Assembly (NCBI RefSeq): GCF_029625435.1
Contig: NZ_CP121208.1
Coordinates: 1,054,001 to 1,118,000 of the forward strand
Direction: 5' to 3'
DNA from: Arcanobacterium canis
GTDB taxonomy: Bacteria; Actinomycetota; Actinomycetes; Actinomycetales; Actinomycetaceae
Length of the DNA stretch: 64,000 nucleotides
Part shown: positions 16,034 through 25,020 of the stretch, one piece after another
How positions within the stretch are numbered: the first letter of the stretch is position 1
Layout of the letters: each line of letters begins with the position of its first letter
The notes under the pieces: model-generated
Database searches by the model: none
What the model was told of the DNA's origin: nothing
The model's input: only the letters and a program-made list of their open reading frames with translations
Position numbers and translations under genes: made by a program

Positions 16034-18882
16034 TATTCCTCCTCAAATAGGATTTTCTCGACGACGCCGCGCGCAATACGAGAGCGACGCAAGTAGGTTT
16101 CTTCCATTTCATGACGTTCCTCGGGCGATATTCCCATAAGAGCGGCAATGACGCCAAGTTCGTCAACGTCTGTTGGCAAAATATCAACTTTTGCCCCTTG
16201 AGTTCGTCCGCTAGCAAGGACGTTCGCCCCACGAAGTGCGTCTGCCATATTCCACGCCTGCGACAGTACGTTTGCGTCCTGCGGAGAAAGAATACCGACA
16301 TCGACAGCAGCATTCATTGCCTCTTGGGTTCCCGTCACTCGAAGTTGAGGGAACCTGTGAGCATGTTTGAGTTGCAGGTACTGAACCGCGTATTCGATGT
16401 CAAACAATCCTCCTGGCCCAAGTTTCAAGTGACGCCCTCGCGTCCCCCGCGGAGCACGATCACGCTCAATGCGTGCTTTCATCAAGCGAATATCCTGGAT
16501 CTCATTTGCACAAAGATGTGCCGGATAACGTGCGGGTTCAATCATGTCGAGGAATTCCTCGACGATCGCATGGTTCCCTCCTGCGTACCGGGCTTTCAGA
16601 AGGGCTTGACGCTCCCATGTATCGGCCCATTTCGCGTAATACTCACGATAACCATCGAGGCTTCTGACAAGCGCACCCGATTTCCCTTCTGGACGCAAAT
16701 CGGTATCAATAGGCAAAGGAGGCTCTGAATCAATGGAATTCAGCGATGCAATGAACGCGTGTGCCACATCCCCAGCAGCACGCTCAGCGTCGTGCCCACC
16801 ACGATAGACGAACATGACATCTGCATCTGAGGCGTAATTGAGATCAAAGCTGCCGTAACGGCCCATCGCGATGATTCCAAACTCAACGTCGTCTGCCACC
16901 CCTCTCGCACCTCTCAGGGCAGCTCTCACTGCAACTTCCGCCGCGTTTGTTACTGCTCGTCGAATCTGGGGGCGATCCACTAGCCCTAGGATGTCAGCCA
17001 ACGCAGTACGCAAAAGTTCGCGCCGACGGAGGAATCGTCCAGCGTGTGCCATCGATTCTGGGCCACGCCGCGCCAAAATAGCATCGAGTTCATATCCCAG
17101 CGCCTCGCGCGTTTTGGGGACAAGTTGGGCATCGTCGTCGAGCCATGCGACAGATTCAGCGAAATTGCGCATCCCATCTCGAACGAATTGAGAGGTGGAC
17201 AGCACATGAGCCATGCGCTGAGCAGCAAGCGAAGAGTCACGTAGCAAACGCATAAACCACGACGTCGAGCCTAGACTTTCCGACACAGTGCGATAGGAAG
17301 CCAGACCGCGGTCAGGCATCGGGCCTTCTGAGAACCATTGAAGCATCGCGGGAAGGATATGGCGCTCAATGGCAGCTGTGCGAGAGAGGCCCGTTGTCAG
17401 TGACGCAACGTTTGCCATGGCAGATGTTGGATTTTTGAACCCGATTGCCGCAAGTCTGGCCGCTCCTGCATGTGGTTCGAGTGCGACTTCGTCTGGATGT
17501 AGTGATGCAGTCACGCCGAGGAGCGGACGATAGTAGATCTCTTGTTGGAGTGCCCGTACCTCGCGCCGAATTGACTGAAAACGTTCCTCCAGTTCCTTCA
17601 CGCCCGACATGCCAAGAGAACGCGCAATTGCACGCAATGTCGCCTCGTCGGTCGGTAATTGGTGGGTGCGCCGAAATCGTCGCGCTTGGCATCGATGTTC
17701 GAGGTTGCGAAGGAAGCGGTACGCACTATCGAGGCGGGCAGCGTGAGAACGTGACATATAGCTACCGGCGGCAAGGGCCTCGATCCCTTCTAAGGTAGGA
17801 CGGATACGAAGCGCGACATCATTTCGCCCATGAACCATCTGCAGAAGTTGGACGGTGAACTCAATATCACGCAGACCCCCCTCCCCCAGTTTGATTTCGC
17901 GATCACGCCGCTTCGGCGGGAGGTGTGCTTCGACCCGCCGTCGCATTGCCCGGGAAGACTCGACGAAGTTTGTGCGCGAGGCAGCGTCCCATATCATCGG
18001 CGCGACGGCCTCGGTATAGGACATTCCCACTTGCATATTTCCTGCAATTGCTCGCGCCTTAAGCAATGCCTGGAACTCCCAGTTTTCTGCCCACTTGCGA
18101 TAGTACGTCAGTGACGAATCCACTGTTCGCACTACGGGTCCGTCTTTGCCCTCCGGACGAAGTGCTAGATCGATCTCCCACAATGCGGGCCACGGGCCAG
18201 GCGCAGAAATGAGGCGTGAAATCTCACTAACAGCTGTCGTGGATGCCTCAATATCACCGCTCGAAGCATCAGAAGGAAGCACATAGGTGACATCGACGTC
18301 CGAGAGATAATTGACCTCGTTACCTCCAGTTTTTCCCATGGCAATGACCGCCAATTTTTCCGGGGCGCCCGCCGCTACCCAAGCCGCCTCGAGTGTCGCA
18401 CCGACCACGGCAGACAGTGCCTTTCCCACGTGGAAAAATGCATCCGTGGGAGAAAGAAGATCAGCGGCGAGAATTGCGAGGAGACGACGGTAGTAATATT
18501 CGCGGATCGCATTGGCAGGTTCTGTTCCAAGAGCGCGAACAGCACATGCCTTTTCTGATTCCAGTCTCACCGATTCCAGATCAAGACGAGTGTCGAGCGC
18601 AGATGCCAAATGCGGGTGAGCGACCAAGAGATCGAGCGCACCTGCCGAAAATCCGACGACGGACAGCATCTCCTCACTTGCTGAGGTAAGGTCAATCCCG
18701 ACTTCGGCAAGCCGCACGGCAGCAAGCAGACCGAGGTCGAGGTCTGCTACCTTTGCCAATCGATCGATGAGTGTGCGTGAACGTTGCGGATCGTGTGTCA
18801 AAGATTCGAGCAAGCTCGCCGCCCGAGAAGGGTCAAAGAAGCCAGCGGCACGTAGCTGACCAGTGAGGGTGGCCTGCCGCAT
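16033..18882 (-). CDS. glnE: Bifunctional glutamine synthetase adenylyltransferase/deadenylyltransferase
   Basis: 949 residues, a full-length regulator that adds or removes AMP on glutamine synthetase. Two nucleotidyltransferase halves are visible: NYLSDVDVTYV with GEGGLRDIEFTVQ (about 335) in the N-terminal deadenylylation half, and NYASDADVMFVY with GPGGLFDIEYAVQ (about 819) in the C-terminal adenylylation half. The acidic pairs that bind metal are intact in both. The start shares one base with the stop of glnA2 (TGATG), and its own stop overlaps the phosphatase start, giving a tightly coupled operon. Confidence 0.97.
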   Translation of the reverse strand: MRQATLTGQLRAAGFFDPSRAASLLESLTHDPQRSRTLIDRLAKVADLDLGLLAAVRLAEVGIDLTSASEEMLSVVGFSAGALDLLVAHPHLASALDTRLDLESVRLESEKACAVRALGTEPANAIREYYYRRLLAILAADLLSPTDAFFHVGKALSAVVGATLEAAWVAAGAPEKLAVIAMGKTGGNEVNYLSDVDVTYVLPSDASSGDIEASTTAVSEISRLISAPGPWPALWEIDLALRPEGKDGPVVRTVDSSLTYYRKWAENWEFQALLKARAIAGNMQVGMSYTEAVAPMIWDAASRTNFVESSRAMRRRVEAHLPPKRRDREIKLGEGGLRDIEFTVQLLQMVHGRNDVALRIRPTLEGIEALAAGSYMSRSHAARLDSAYRFLRNLEHRCQARRFRRTHQLPTDEATLRAIARSLGMSGVKELEERFQSIRREVRALQQEIYYRPLLGVTASLHPDEVALEPHAGAARLAAIGFKNPTSAMANVASLTTGLSRTAAIERHILPAMLQWFSEGPMPDRGLASYRTVSESLGSTSWFMRLLRDSSLAAQRMAHVLSTSQFVRDGMRNFAESVAWLDDDAQLVPKTREALGYELDAILARRGPESMAHAGRFLRRRELLRTALADILGLVDRPQIRRAVTNAAEVAVRAALRGARGVADDVEFGIIAMGRYGSFDLNYASDADVMFVYRGGHDAERAAGDVAHAFIASLNSIDSEPPLPIDTDLRPEGKSGALVRSLDGYREYYAKWADTWERQALLKARYAGGNHAIVEEFLDMIEPARYPAHLCANEIQDIRLMKARIERDRAPRGTRGRHLKLGPGGLFDIEYAVQYLQLKHAHRFPQLRVTGTQEAMNAAVDVGILSPQDANVLSQAWNMADALRGANVLASGRTQGAKVDILPTDVDELGVIAALMGISPEERHEMEETYLRRSRIARGVVEKILFEEE

Positions 18883-20219
18883 CAGTGCGCCCCGAGGAAA
18901 CGACGCCGTTCAAATGGAGTGACCTGACTGCGGTAGATCTCCCACTCATGAAGCTTGTTGCGGATGAAGTAGTCGAAAGCGTCTTCGCCCAGCGTATCAG
19001 CGACTAATGCCGAGTTCTCCATCTCGCGGAGGGCTTCGTGCAACGATCCGGGGAGAGATTCGATCCCCATCGCTTTTCGCTCAAGACGATCCAAGTCAGC
19101 ACCGTCGATTCCTAAGGAATCAGGAAGGTCAAGCCCGCGTTCAATTCCGTCAAGTCCTGCCCGCAAGATGACAGCGAAAGCGAGGTAGGGATTCGCTGCC
19201 GAATCTAATGCTCGATATTCGATTCGGGCGCTAGAAGCCTTTCCTGGTTTGAAAGACGGAACACGGATCAATGCGCTCTGTACGCCCTTTCCCCAGGTGA
19301 TATATGCCGGAGCTTCGTCTCCACCAAAGAGACGCTTGTAGGAGTTGACATGCTGATTAGTCACTGCCGTAATCTCACGCGCATGTGTGAGGATACCGGC
19401 CATGAACTGGCGCGCAGTGATGGACAATTCGTATTCCGCAGCAGGATCGTAGAACGCGTTGCGGTCACCTTCAAAGAGAGAAAAGTGGGTGTGCATTCCA
19501 TTGCCTGGCTTCCCCTCAAGTGGTTTGGGCATAAACGATGCACTGACGCCTTGAGCCAAAGCAGTTTCTTCCAAGATCACACGCAGTGTCATGATGTTAT
19601 CGGCCATGGTCAGCGCATCGGAGACGCGAAGATCAATCTCATTTTGGCCTGGACCGGATTCATGATGAGAAAAGCCGACGGCGATCCCCATATCTTCAAG
19701 TGAACGAACCGCGAGCGCACGGAAGTCATGTGCCGTTGATCGTGATACATGATCGAAGTATGAACCGGAGTCGATCGGTGTGGGAATCTCATACTCATCT
19801 GCCACAGGGCGAAACAGATAAAATTCGAATTCTGGATGAGCGTAGAACATAAAGCCCATTGACGCCGCATGATCGATCGCACGCCGAAGCACACCGCGAG
19901 GATCACTTCTCACACCAGCCCCGTCGGGAGTCGCGATATCGCAGAACAAGCGGGCGACAGTACCTGCCGACGACGTCGCTGGCAAGATCTGCAAGGTGCC
20001 AGGATCGGGGTGCATCACCATATCTGATTCGTGAACTCGTGTCAGTCCTTCAACTGCAGACCCATCGAAACCGATTCCTTCCTCAAAGGCACTTTCGAGT
20101 TCTGCAGGCGCAATGGCGACTGATTTGAGCGTCCCCGAAACGTCGGTGAACCATAGGCGCAAAAACCGCACGTTCTGATCTTGAACGGCACGCAATACAT
20201 TCTCCACTTGCTTATCCAT
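18882..20219 (-). CDS. glnA2: Glutamine synthetase, GlnA2 type
   Basis: 445 residues, a second glutamine synthetase of the shorter type common in actinobacteria next to glnE. The conserved IGFDGSAVEG, AHPEFEFYLF, FMPKPLEGKPGNGMHTH and ARIEYRALDSAANPY blocks are present, so it should be catalytically competent. Unlike the 13.9-kb copy, it lacks the KxLYxLPPEE segment with the adenylylated tyrosine (the equivalent region reads RKAMGIESLPGSL), so GlnE probably does not modify it. It heads the glnA2-glnE-phosphatase operon and diverges from panB over 88 bp. Confidence 0.95.
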   Translation of the reverse strand: MDKQVENVLRAVQDQNVRFLRLWFTDVSGTLKSVAIAPAELESAFEEGIGFDGSAVEGLTRVHESDMVMHPDPGTLQILPATSSAGTVARLFCDIATPDGAGVRSDPRGVLRRAIDHAASMGFMFYAHPEFEFYLFRPVADEYEIPTPIDSGSYFDHVSRSTAHDFRALAVRSLEDMGIAVGFSHHESGPGQNEIDLRVSDALTMADNIMTLRVILEETALAQGVSASFMPKPLEGKPGNGMHTHFSLFEGDRNAFYDPAAEYELSITARQFMAGILTHAREITAVTNQHVNSYKRLFGGDEAPAYITWGKGVQSALIRVPSFKPGKASSARIEYRALDSAANPYLAFAVILRAGLDGIERGLDLPDSLGIDGADLDRLERKAMGIESLPGSLHEALREMENSALVADTLGEDAFDYFIRNKLHEWEIYRSQVTPFERRRFLGAH

Positions 20220-20307
20220 GAGCCTATTGTCGCATCTTCGCTTAGGGGACTGGAACTAAAACGCGTAGACTGGTGGGCAGACCGTTCCAATTAAACGAAG
20301 GAGTGAC

Positions 20308-21102
20308 ATGGCGAAGGTCCGAGCCCACCACCTACGGGCGATGAAAGAAAACGGCGAGAAAATCACGATGCTCACCGCATATGACGCAATCACAGCACAT
20401 ATTTTTGATGAGGCTGGGATCGATATGCTCCTTGTGGGTGATTCGTACGGCATGACAATGCTCGGCTATCAATCAACCGTTCCCGTCACGATGGAACAGA
20501 TGGAGCTCGCGATCGGAGCTGTCGCCCGTGGCACCAAGCGCGCATTTATCGTCGGCGATATGCCATTTGGCTCCTACGAAGCCTCAGATTCCGACGCTGT
20601 GGCAAATGCTGTTCGCCTCATCAAGGCCGGCGCAAACGCCGTCAAACTTGAAGGCGGCGAACGTATGGCTGACCGTATCAAGGCAATCACTCAGGCCGGA
20701 ATCCTCGTCGTCGGACACATCGGCTACACGCCTCAGTCGGAAAACGCTCTGGGCGGGCCGCGTGTTCAGGGCCGTGGTGACGCCGCATTGGCCGTCACGA
20801 ACGACGCACAGGCTGTGGAAGACGCCGGTGCAATCGCAGTGGTTTTGGAGATGGTCCCCTACGATATCGCTCACGAAATCACCGAACGTTTGAATATCCC
20901 CACCATCGGTATCGGCGCAGGCAAGCTCACCGATGGCCAAGTTCTCGTGTGGTCGGATATGGCGGGAATGCAGGAGTGGACCCCGAAGTTCGTCAAGGTC
21001 TTTGGCGAAGTCGGTGCCGCGCTTCGCCAAGCTACTGTGGCTTACAAAGATGCGGTGAAGAACCTCGAGTTCCCTGATCGAACCCACGCATTCGACCACT
21101 GA
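20308..21102 (+). CDS. panB: 3-methyl-2-oxobutanoate hydroxymethyltransferase
   Basis: 264 residues, the normal family length. It makes ketopantoate from 2-oxoisovalerate and methylene-tetrahydrofolate, the first step of pantothenate and CoA synthesis. The family signature MLTAYDAITAHIFDEAG, LLVGDSYGM (metal-binding Asp), DMPFGSYE, VKLEGG, GHIGYTPQ and the late IGIGAG block are all present. The start has GAAGGAG 6 nt upstream. No panC or panD is next to it in this window. Confidence 0.97.
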   Translation: MAKVRAHHLRAMKENGEKITMLTAYDAITAHIFDEAGIDMLLVGDSYGMTMLGYQSTVPVTMEQMELAIGAVARGTKRAFIVGDMPFGSYEASDSDAVANAVRLIKAGANAVKLEGGERMADRIKAITQAGILVVGHIGYTPQSENALGGPRVQGRGDAALAVTNDAQAVEDAGAIAVVLEMVPYDIAHEITERLNIPTIGIGAGKLTDGQVLVWSDMAGMQEWTPKFVKVFGEVGAALRQATVAYKDAVKNLEFPDRTHAFDH

Positions 21103-21288
21103 TCACCAGTCGTCGCGCTCAGCTTCGGCTCGGTCTTCTTCATCCGCATATGCCGTGCGCACTGCAGCGATCTCAAGGGCAGTGTGCGCGGCCTCAGCAC
21201 TCGGATAGGGTCCCATTGTTTGAGTCGAATGCCATGGGGAACTTTCTCCTTGAGCCACTTCATGAGTTGACATATTAAACCAGTACAT
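21103..21288 (-). CDS. Small conserved actinobacterial protein (SPOR-like)
   Basis: 61 residues. The sequence begins MYWFNMSTHEVAQG and continues MGPYPSAEAAHTALEIAAVRTAY, ending in an acidic tail. The pattern (YWFN..T..VE.G, then MGPY.t.eeAe.AL) is recognised as a small conserved actinobacterial family often annotated SPOR-domain-like, of unknown role. AAGGAG lies 7 nt before the ATG, which supports it as real. It is packed between panB (its stop directly follows the panB stop, tail-to-tail) and the divergent map gene. Confidence 0.8.
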   Translation of the reverse strand: MYWFNMSTHEVAQGESSPWHSTQTMGPYPSAEAAHTALEIAAVRTAYADEEDRAEAERDDW

Positions 21289-21334
21289 CGTTCGCTCCTT
21301 CGCGTTCGTTGTCTCTTAATTGTAAGGCAGGGAA

Positions 21335-22240
21335 ATGAACCCACATCGCGCACCGCTCGGAACTTTGACCCCTGGAATCGTTTCGCCCATGCTCAAGGTC
21401 CCCGCTGATATTGAGCGCCCTGAGTATATGTTCCACGATGGGCCCGAAGTTGTCACAGCCTCAGATATCAAAGATGAAGAAACAATCGAGAAGATCCGGA
21501 TCTCATCACAGATCGCAGCCGACGCACTCTATGAAGCCGGCGCAGCGATTCAGCCTGGAGTAACCACCGACGAGCTGGACAAAATTGCCCATGAGTACAT
21601 GTGTGATCATGGCGCCTACCCCTCAACGCTAGGGTACATGGGCTTCCCGAAATCGCTGTGTACGTCCATCAATGAAGTGATTTGTCATGGAATTCCTGAT
21701 TCCACAGTGCTCCAGGAAGGCGATATCATCAATCTGGATGTCACGGCGTACAAGAATGGTGTCCACGGTGATACCAATGCCATGTTCTACGTTGGTGAAG
21801 TTGACCCTCAATCGGCCTTGTTGTGCGAGCGCACCTATGAAGCGATGATGCGCGGCATTAAAGCTGTTAAACCTGGTCGCCAGATTAATGTGATCGGTCG
21901 AGTGATCGAAAAGTACGCAAAGCGATTCGACTACGGCGTGGTCGAAGATTTCACCGGCCACGGCGTCGGCGAAGCATTTCACTCTGGACTCATCGTTCCT
22001 CACTACGATTCTGAGCTTTACACCACCACGATTGAGGAAGGCATGGTCTTCACGATTGAGCCCATGCTAACTTTGGGCGATATCGATTGGGAACAGTGGG
22101 ACGATGGCTGGACAATCGTCACAAAGGATCGTGGCCGTAGCGCGCAGTGGGAACATACCTTCGTCGTTCGCGCCGACGGCGCTGAAATTTTGACGCTGCC
22201 CACCCGTGGGCAAGTCTCCCCAGCAATGCCCACGAAGTAG
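21335..22240 (+). CDS. map: Methionine aminopeptidase, type I
   Basis: 301 residues. It removes the initiator methionine from new proteins. The pita-bread core is complete: NEVICHGIP with the substrate His, DIINLDVT (ligand Asp), GDTNAMF (second Asp), GHGVGEAFH (ligand His), FTIEPML (ligand Glu) and a final QWEHTFVV (Glu). An N-terminal extension of about 45 residues ([15 protein letters not shown]) is typical of actinobacterial forms. AGGGA precedes the ATG. It is followed 9 bp later by ppgK, probably co-transcribed. Confidence 0.97.
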   Translation: MNPHRAPLGTLTPGIVSPMLKVPADIERPEYMFHDGPEVVTASDIKDEETIEKIRISSQIAADALYEAGAAIQPGVTTDELDKIAHEYMCDHGAYPSTLGYMGFPKSLCTSINEVICHGIPDSTVLQEGDIINLDVTAYKNGVHGDTNAMFYVGEVDPQSALLCERTYEAMMRGIKAVKPGRQINVIGRVIEKYAKRFDYGVVEDFTGHGVGEAFHSGLIVPHYDSELYTTTIEEGMVFTIEPMLTLGDIDWEQWDDGWTIVTKDRGRSAQWEHTFVVRADGAEILTLPTRGQVSPAMPTK

Positions 22241-22249
22241 GAGAAAGAC

Positions 22250-23020
22250 ATGAAGAAATACGCGATCGGCGTTGACGTCGGCGGCTCAGGAATTAAAGCA
22301 GCGCCAGTGGACTTGCGCACTGGAGAGTTCGCTGATGAGCGCTACCGCATTCCCACCCCGGAGAATGCCTCTCCTGCGGAGATTGCGGCCATCATCAAAG
22401 AGCTTGTCGCCCATTTTAACCCGAAGAAGAAGACTCCCGTGGGAGTCTCATTCCCTGCACCAATCCTGAAGGGCGTTGTTCCTTTCATTGCGAACCTTTC
22501 GCAAGAATGGGCCGGAATCAATGCGCACGAATTGCTCGCCTCAACACTTGAGCGTCCGGTGACGGTCATCAACGATGCCGACGCCGCTGGTTATGGTGAA
22601 GTACGCTATGGTGCCGCAAAAGGGACACAGGGCACGGTGCTCGTGTTGACATTGGGAACGGGCATTGGCTCGGCGCTTGTCAGCCATGGTCATCTTGTCC
22701 CGAATACCGAAATGGGCCACTTGCTTCTTCCGAATGGAATGAAAGCTGAGCACTATGCGTCCTCAGGTGTGCGTGAAAAAGAAGAGCTCAGTTTTGAGCA
22801 GTGGGCACAGCGCCTACAATTGTGCTTCGATACCTATGAGCAACTCTTCTCCCCCGATTTGTTCATCGTTGGAGGCGGCGTGTCAAAGAAGCACAAGAAG
22901 TTCCTTCCGCTGATTCACACACGTGCGCGCATTATTCCCGCACAGTTACGTAATGCAGCTGGAATCGTGGGTGCGGCGTCGTTGGCGTGGGAAGCAGTGA
23001 ACGACCCTTCCCAGGCCTGA
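22250..23020 (+). CDS. ppgK: Polyphosphate glucokinase (ROK family)
   Basis: 256 residues. It phosphorylates glucose with inorganic polyphosphate (and usually ATP). GVDVGGSGIKAAPVD at the start is the phosphate-binding loop, INDADAAGYGE carries the catalytic Asp, and LTLGTGIGSAL is the second phosphate loop. The ROK zinc-binding cysteine cluster is absent, as expected for the polyphosphate-using branch. GGAGAAAG precedes the ATG. It ends at an 18-bp hairpin shared with the facing rnpB gene. Confidence 0.95.
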   Translation: MKKYAIGVDVGGSGIKAAPVDLRTGEFADERYRIPTPENASPAEIAAIIKELVAHFNPKKKTPVGVSFPAPILKGVVPFIANLSQEWAGINAHELLASTLERPVTVINDADAAGYGEVRYGAAKGTQGTVLVLTLGTGIGSALVSHGHLVPNTEMGHLLLPNGMKAEHYASSGVREKEELSFEQWAQRLQLCFDTYEQLFSPDLFIVGGGVSKKHKKFLPLIHTRARIIPAQLRNAAGIVGAASLAWEAVNDPSQA

Positions 23021-23034
23021 TGTGTTCATATCTG

Positions 23035-23076
23035 AAGAGTTGAGGGGGAGATCCGAAGATCTCCCCCTCAACTCTT
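23035..23076. terminator. Bidirectional terminator between ppgK and rnpB
   Basis: Perfect 18-bp stem (23035-23052 with 23059-23076, AAGAGTTGAGGGGGAGAT), 6-nt loop. It lies between the ppgK stop and the 3' end of the oppositely oriented RNase P RNA and would serve both. Confidence 0.85.
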
Positions 23077-23079
23077 TGT

Positions 23080-23420
23080 GACCATGCCGATACGCCGGGT
23101 TCTGTTCTAGCGATTCGCTAGAGGCGACCATCCATCTAGGACGTACGTTGCCGTACGCCTCAAGCAGCCCACCCGTGTGCTCAGCGGGACGCCTCGACGC
23201 ACACTGTTTGGCCTTGCTCCCAGTGGGGTTTACACATGCCAAGCATGTCACCATGCTCGCGGTGAGCTCTTACCTCACCATTTCACCCTTACCTTGCGGC
23301 GGTTTTATTTCTGTTGCACTTTCCTGCGGGTCACCCCGAGTGGGCGTTACCCACCACTGCTCCCTACGGAGCCCGGACGTTCCTCGAGAGTTGTCACTCG
23401 CGCGGCCGCCTGGCATACTC
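23080..23420 (-). ncRNA. rnpB: RNase P RNA (bacterial type A)
   Basis: Read on the - strand, the sequence has the universally conserved pieces of RNase P RNA: GAGGAACGTCCGGGCTCC near the 5' end, GGTGGGTAACGCCCA, GGGTGACCCGCAGGAAAGTG, CCGCAAGGTAAGGGTGAAA and GGTAAGAGCTCACC in the middle, TAAACCCCACTGGGAGCAAG, and the closing ACAGAACCCGGCGTATCGG. Ends are set by the short P1 pairing (TATGCC with GGCATG) and may be off by several bases. The RNA removes tRNA 5' leaders. It is transcribed toward ppgK and ends at the hairpin at 23035-23076. Confidence 0.97.
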
Positions 23421-23502
23421 AACGCTCAAGTTTAGCACTCCCCGACGTCGAAACTACCTCGATGTTCGTCATGAGATGGAGCACGGACGATAAAATATCC
23501 GT

Positions 23503-24270
23503 ATGCAGATCTTCCTTCCGCCCTCTGAGGGCAAAACAGCCCCCGACGTCGGCCCAAAGTTAAATTTCGAGACGCTCACTTTCCCACAGCTCACGCCGCT
23601 ACGCAAGGAACTTGCCACTGAACTGATGGATGTCTCACGCGCTGAGAATGCATGTGACGTTCTCAAAGTCGGCGCCTCGGTTGCCCCGGAAGTCCGCCGC
23701 CAACGCAACTTGCTTTCCTGCCCTACTGCTCGCGCACTCGATGTTTATACTGGCGTGTTGTACTCAGCCCTGGATCCTCATCATCTGTCCGAAACAGATT
23801 GGACTCGTGCTCATGAGCGTCTCGTCATTTTCTCTGGGCTCTTTGGACTTCTCAGCCCGTGTGACTTTATTCCGTCCTATCGCTTAAAAATGGGAATTTC
23901 CCTCCCCGGCGGCAACAATGCCACCCGCTGGCGACGCATTCTGGCCGACGTCGGCCCGCAATCGCTTCACGACAGCCTTATCGTCGATGCACGTTCAGGC
24001 CCTTACCGCGTTTTCACACCACACGGATCGCACGTCGTCGAAATTCGTGTCGAACGTATCAAAGACGGACAACGTCGCGTTGTCTCCCATGATGCGAAAC
24101 GCTACCGAGGCTTACTCGCAGGTGCGTTAATTCGTGAAACGAACGCACCAACAACAGTCAACGAACTTGCCGAATTCGCTCATATCCTCGTCGATGCCGG
24201 TCACATTAGCCGGCTCGAACTACGCGACGGACCAACGACTCAACTCGTCCTCATCGATCACGTTAACTAG
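23503..24270 (+). CDS. yaaA: YaaA family peroxide-stress protein
   Basis: 255 residues. The N-terminal LPPSEGK (5-11) is the hallmark of the YaaA/DUF328 family. RALDVYTGVLYSALD and the middle IFSGLFGLL, IPSYRLKMG and later VVSHDAKRYRGLLAGAL match the family core. In E. coli YaaA limits iron-driven damage under peroxide stress and binds DNA; the role here is inferred from homology. There is no visible ribosome site (TATCCGTATG), so the message may be leaderless or weakly initiated. Its end overlaps the convergent coiled-coil gene by 4 nt. Confidence 0.9.
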   Translation: MQIFLPPSEGKTAPDVGPKLNFETLTFPQLTPLRKELATELMDVSRAENACDVLKVGASVAPEVRRQRNLLSCPTARALDVYTGVLYSALDPHHLSETDWTRAHERLVIFSGLFGLLSPCDFIPSYRLKMGISLPGGNNATRWRRILADVGPQSLHDSLIVDARSGPYRVFTPHGSHVVEIRVERIKDGQRRVVSHDAKRYRGLLAGALIRETNAPTTVNELAEFAHILVDAGHISRLELRDGPTTQLVLIDHVN

Positions 24271-24995
24271 TTCGTCAGCACAATGATGGCGTCATAATCG
24301 TCCGAAATATGCACGTCATCTGGATCCCCACCTTTGATCGATGCTGCCTCGACGGGCGAAATTTGAAGCCCACCTGTGGTCATCCCGTTGGGATACATTC
24401 CGATCACCCCGAAACCGCCACGTGCTCGCGAACGATCGTAAAGAGCGACGAGATCATGATCGAGAGGCTCAACAAGCCGTTCACGTGTGGCCACGAGATC
24501 CGCGACATCGCGTTCCAGGCCCTCAATCTCAGCTTCCAAAGTTGATCGAGTCTCAAGCATCTGCGTATTGAGCATATTCAGGTGTACACGAGCAGCCTCG
24601 AGCTCACGCTCACATGCCTCTGCCGCTTCCAACGCCGCAAAGTCTCGTTCTTCGGCTTGTTCAAGCCGTGCGCGCGCGTCACCGATCTCTTTTTGCAGTG
24701 CCAGAAGCTGACGGGAATCCATACCGGAACCTGCGGCAAGTTTGTCCTCTTTTTCGTGGATCACCGCACTCAACTTCTCTGTTGCAGCACCTGCCTGCTC
24801 AACTTCTGTGTTTGCCTGAATCAATTTCTCCTCGGCGACGGCGATCTCACGCCCCGTGGCCGCAATCTGGTTGACTATTGCAGTCAGCTCAGCACGCAAG
24901 GGATGATTGTGATCCTCCCGGCGCAACTTACCGATCTTCGAATCAAGGATGGCAAGGTCAAGAAGAGCGAGTTGATCGGTACGAGGTGCTTTCAT
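24267..24995 (-). CDS. Coiled-coil zinc-ribbon-family protein lacking the zinc cysteines
   Basis: 242 residues. Residues about 30-175 are a long charged coiled coil (repeated AEEKLIQANTEVEQAG, LEQAEERDFAALEAAE types). The C-terminus (FGVIGMYPNGMTTGGLQISPVEAASI) lines up with the DUF164/C4-type zinc ribbon found at the end of this family, where Cys-x2-Cys pairs would sit at MYPN and near the end. None of those cysteines is present, so the ribbon cannot bind zinc as usual. It directly precedes (25 bp gap) the Nif3-like gene on the same strand in reverse order, the usual partner of this family. The function is unknown. Confidence 0.82.
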   Translation of the reverse strand: MKAPRTDQLALLDLAILDSKIGKLRREDHNHPLRAELTAIVNQIAATGREIAVAEEKLIQANTEVEQAGAATEKLSAVIHEKEDKLAAGSGMDSRQLLALQKEIGDARARLEQAEERDFAALEAAEACERELEAARVHLNMLNTQMLETRSTLEAEIEGLERDVADLVATRERLVEPLDHDLVALYDRSRARGGFGVIGMYPNGMTTGGLQISPVEAASIKGGDPDDVHISDDYDAIIVLTN

Positions 24996-25020
24996 GGTGA
25001 GCCTTTCACTATGGGGAAAT

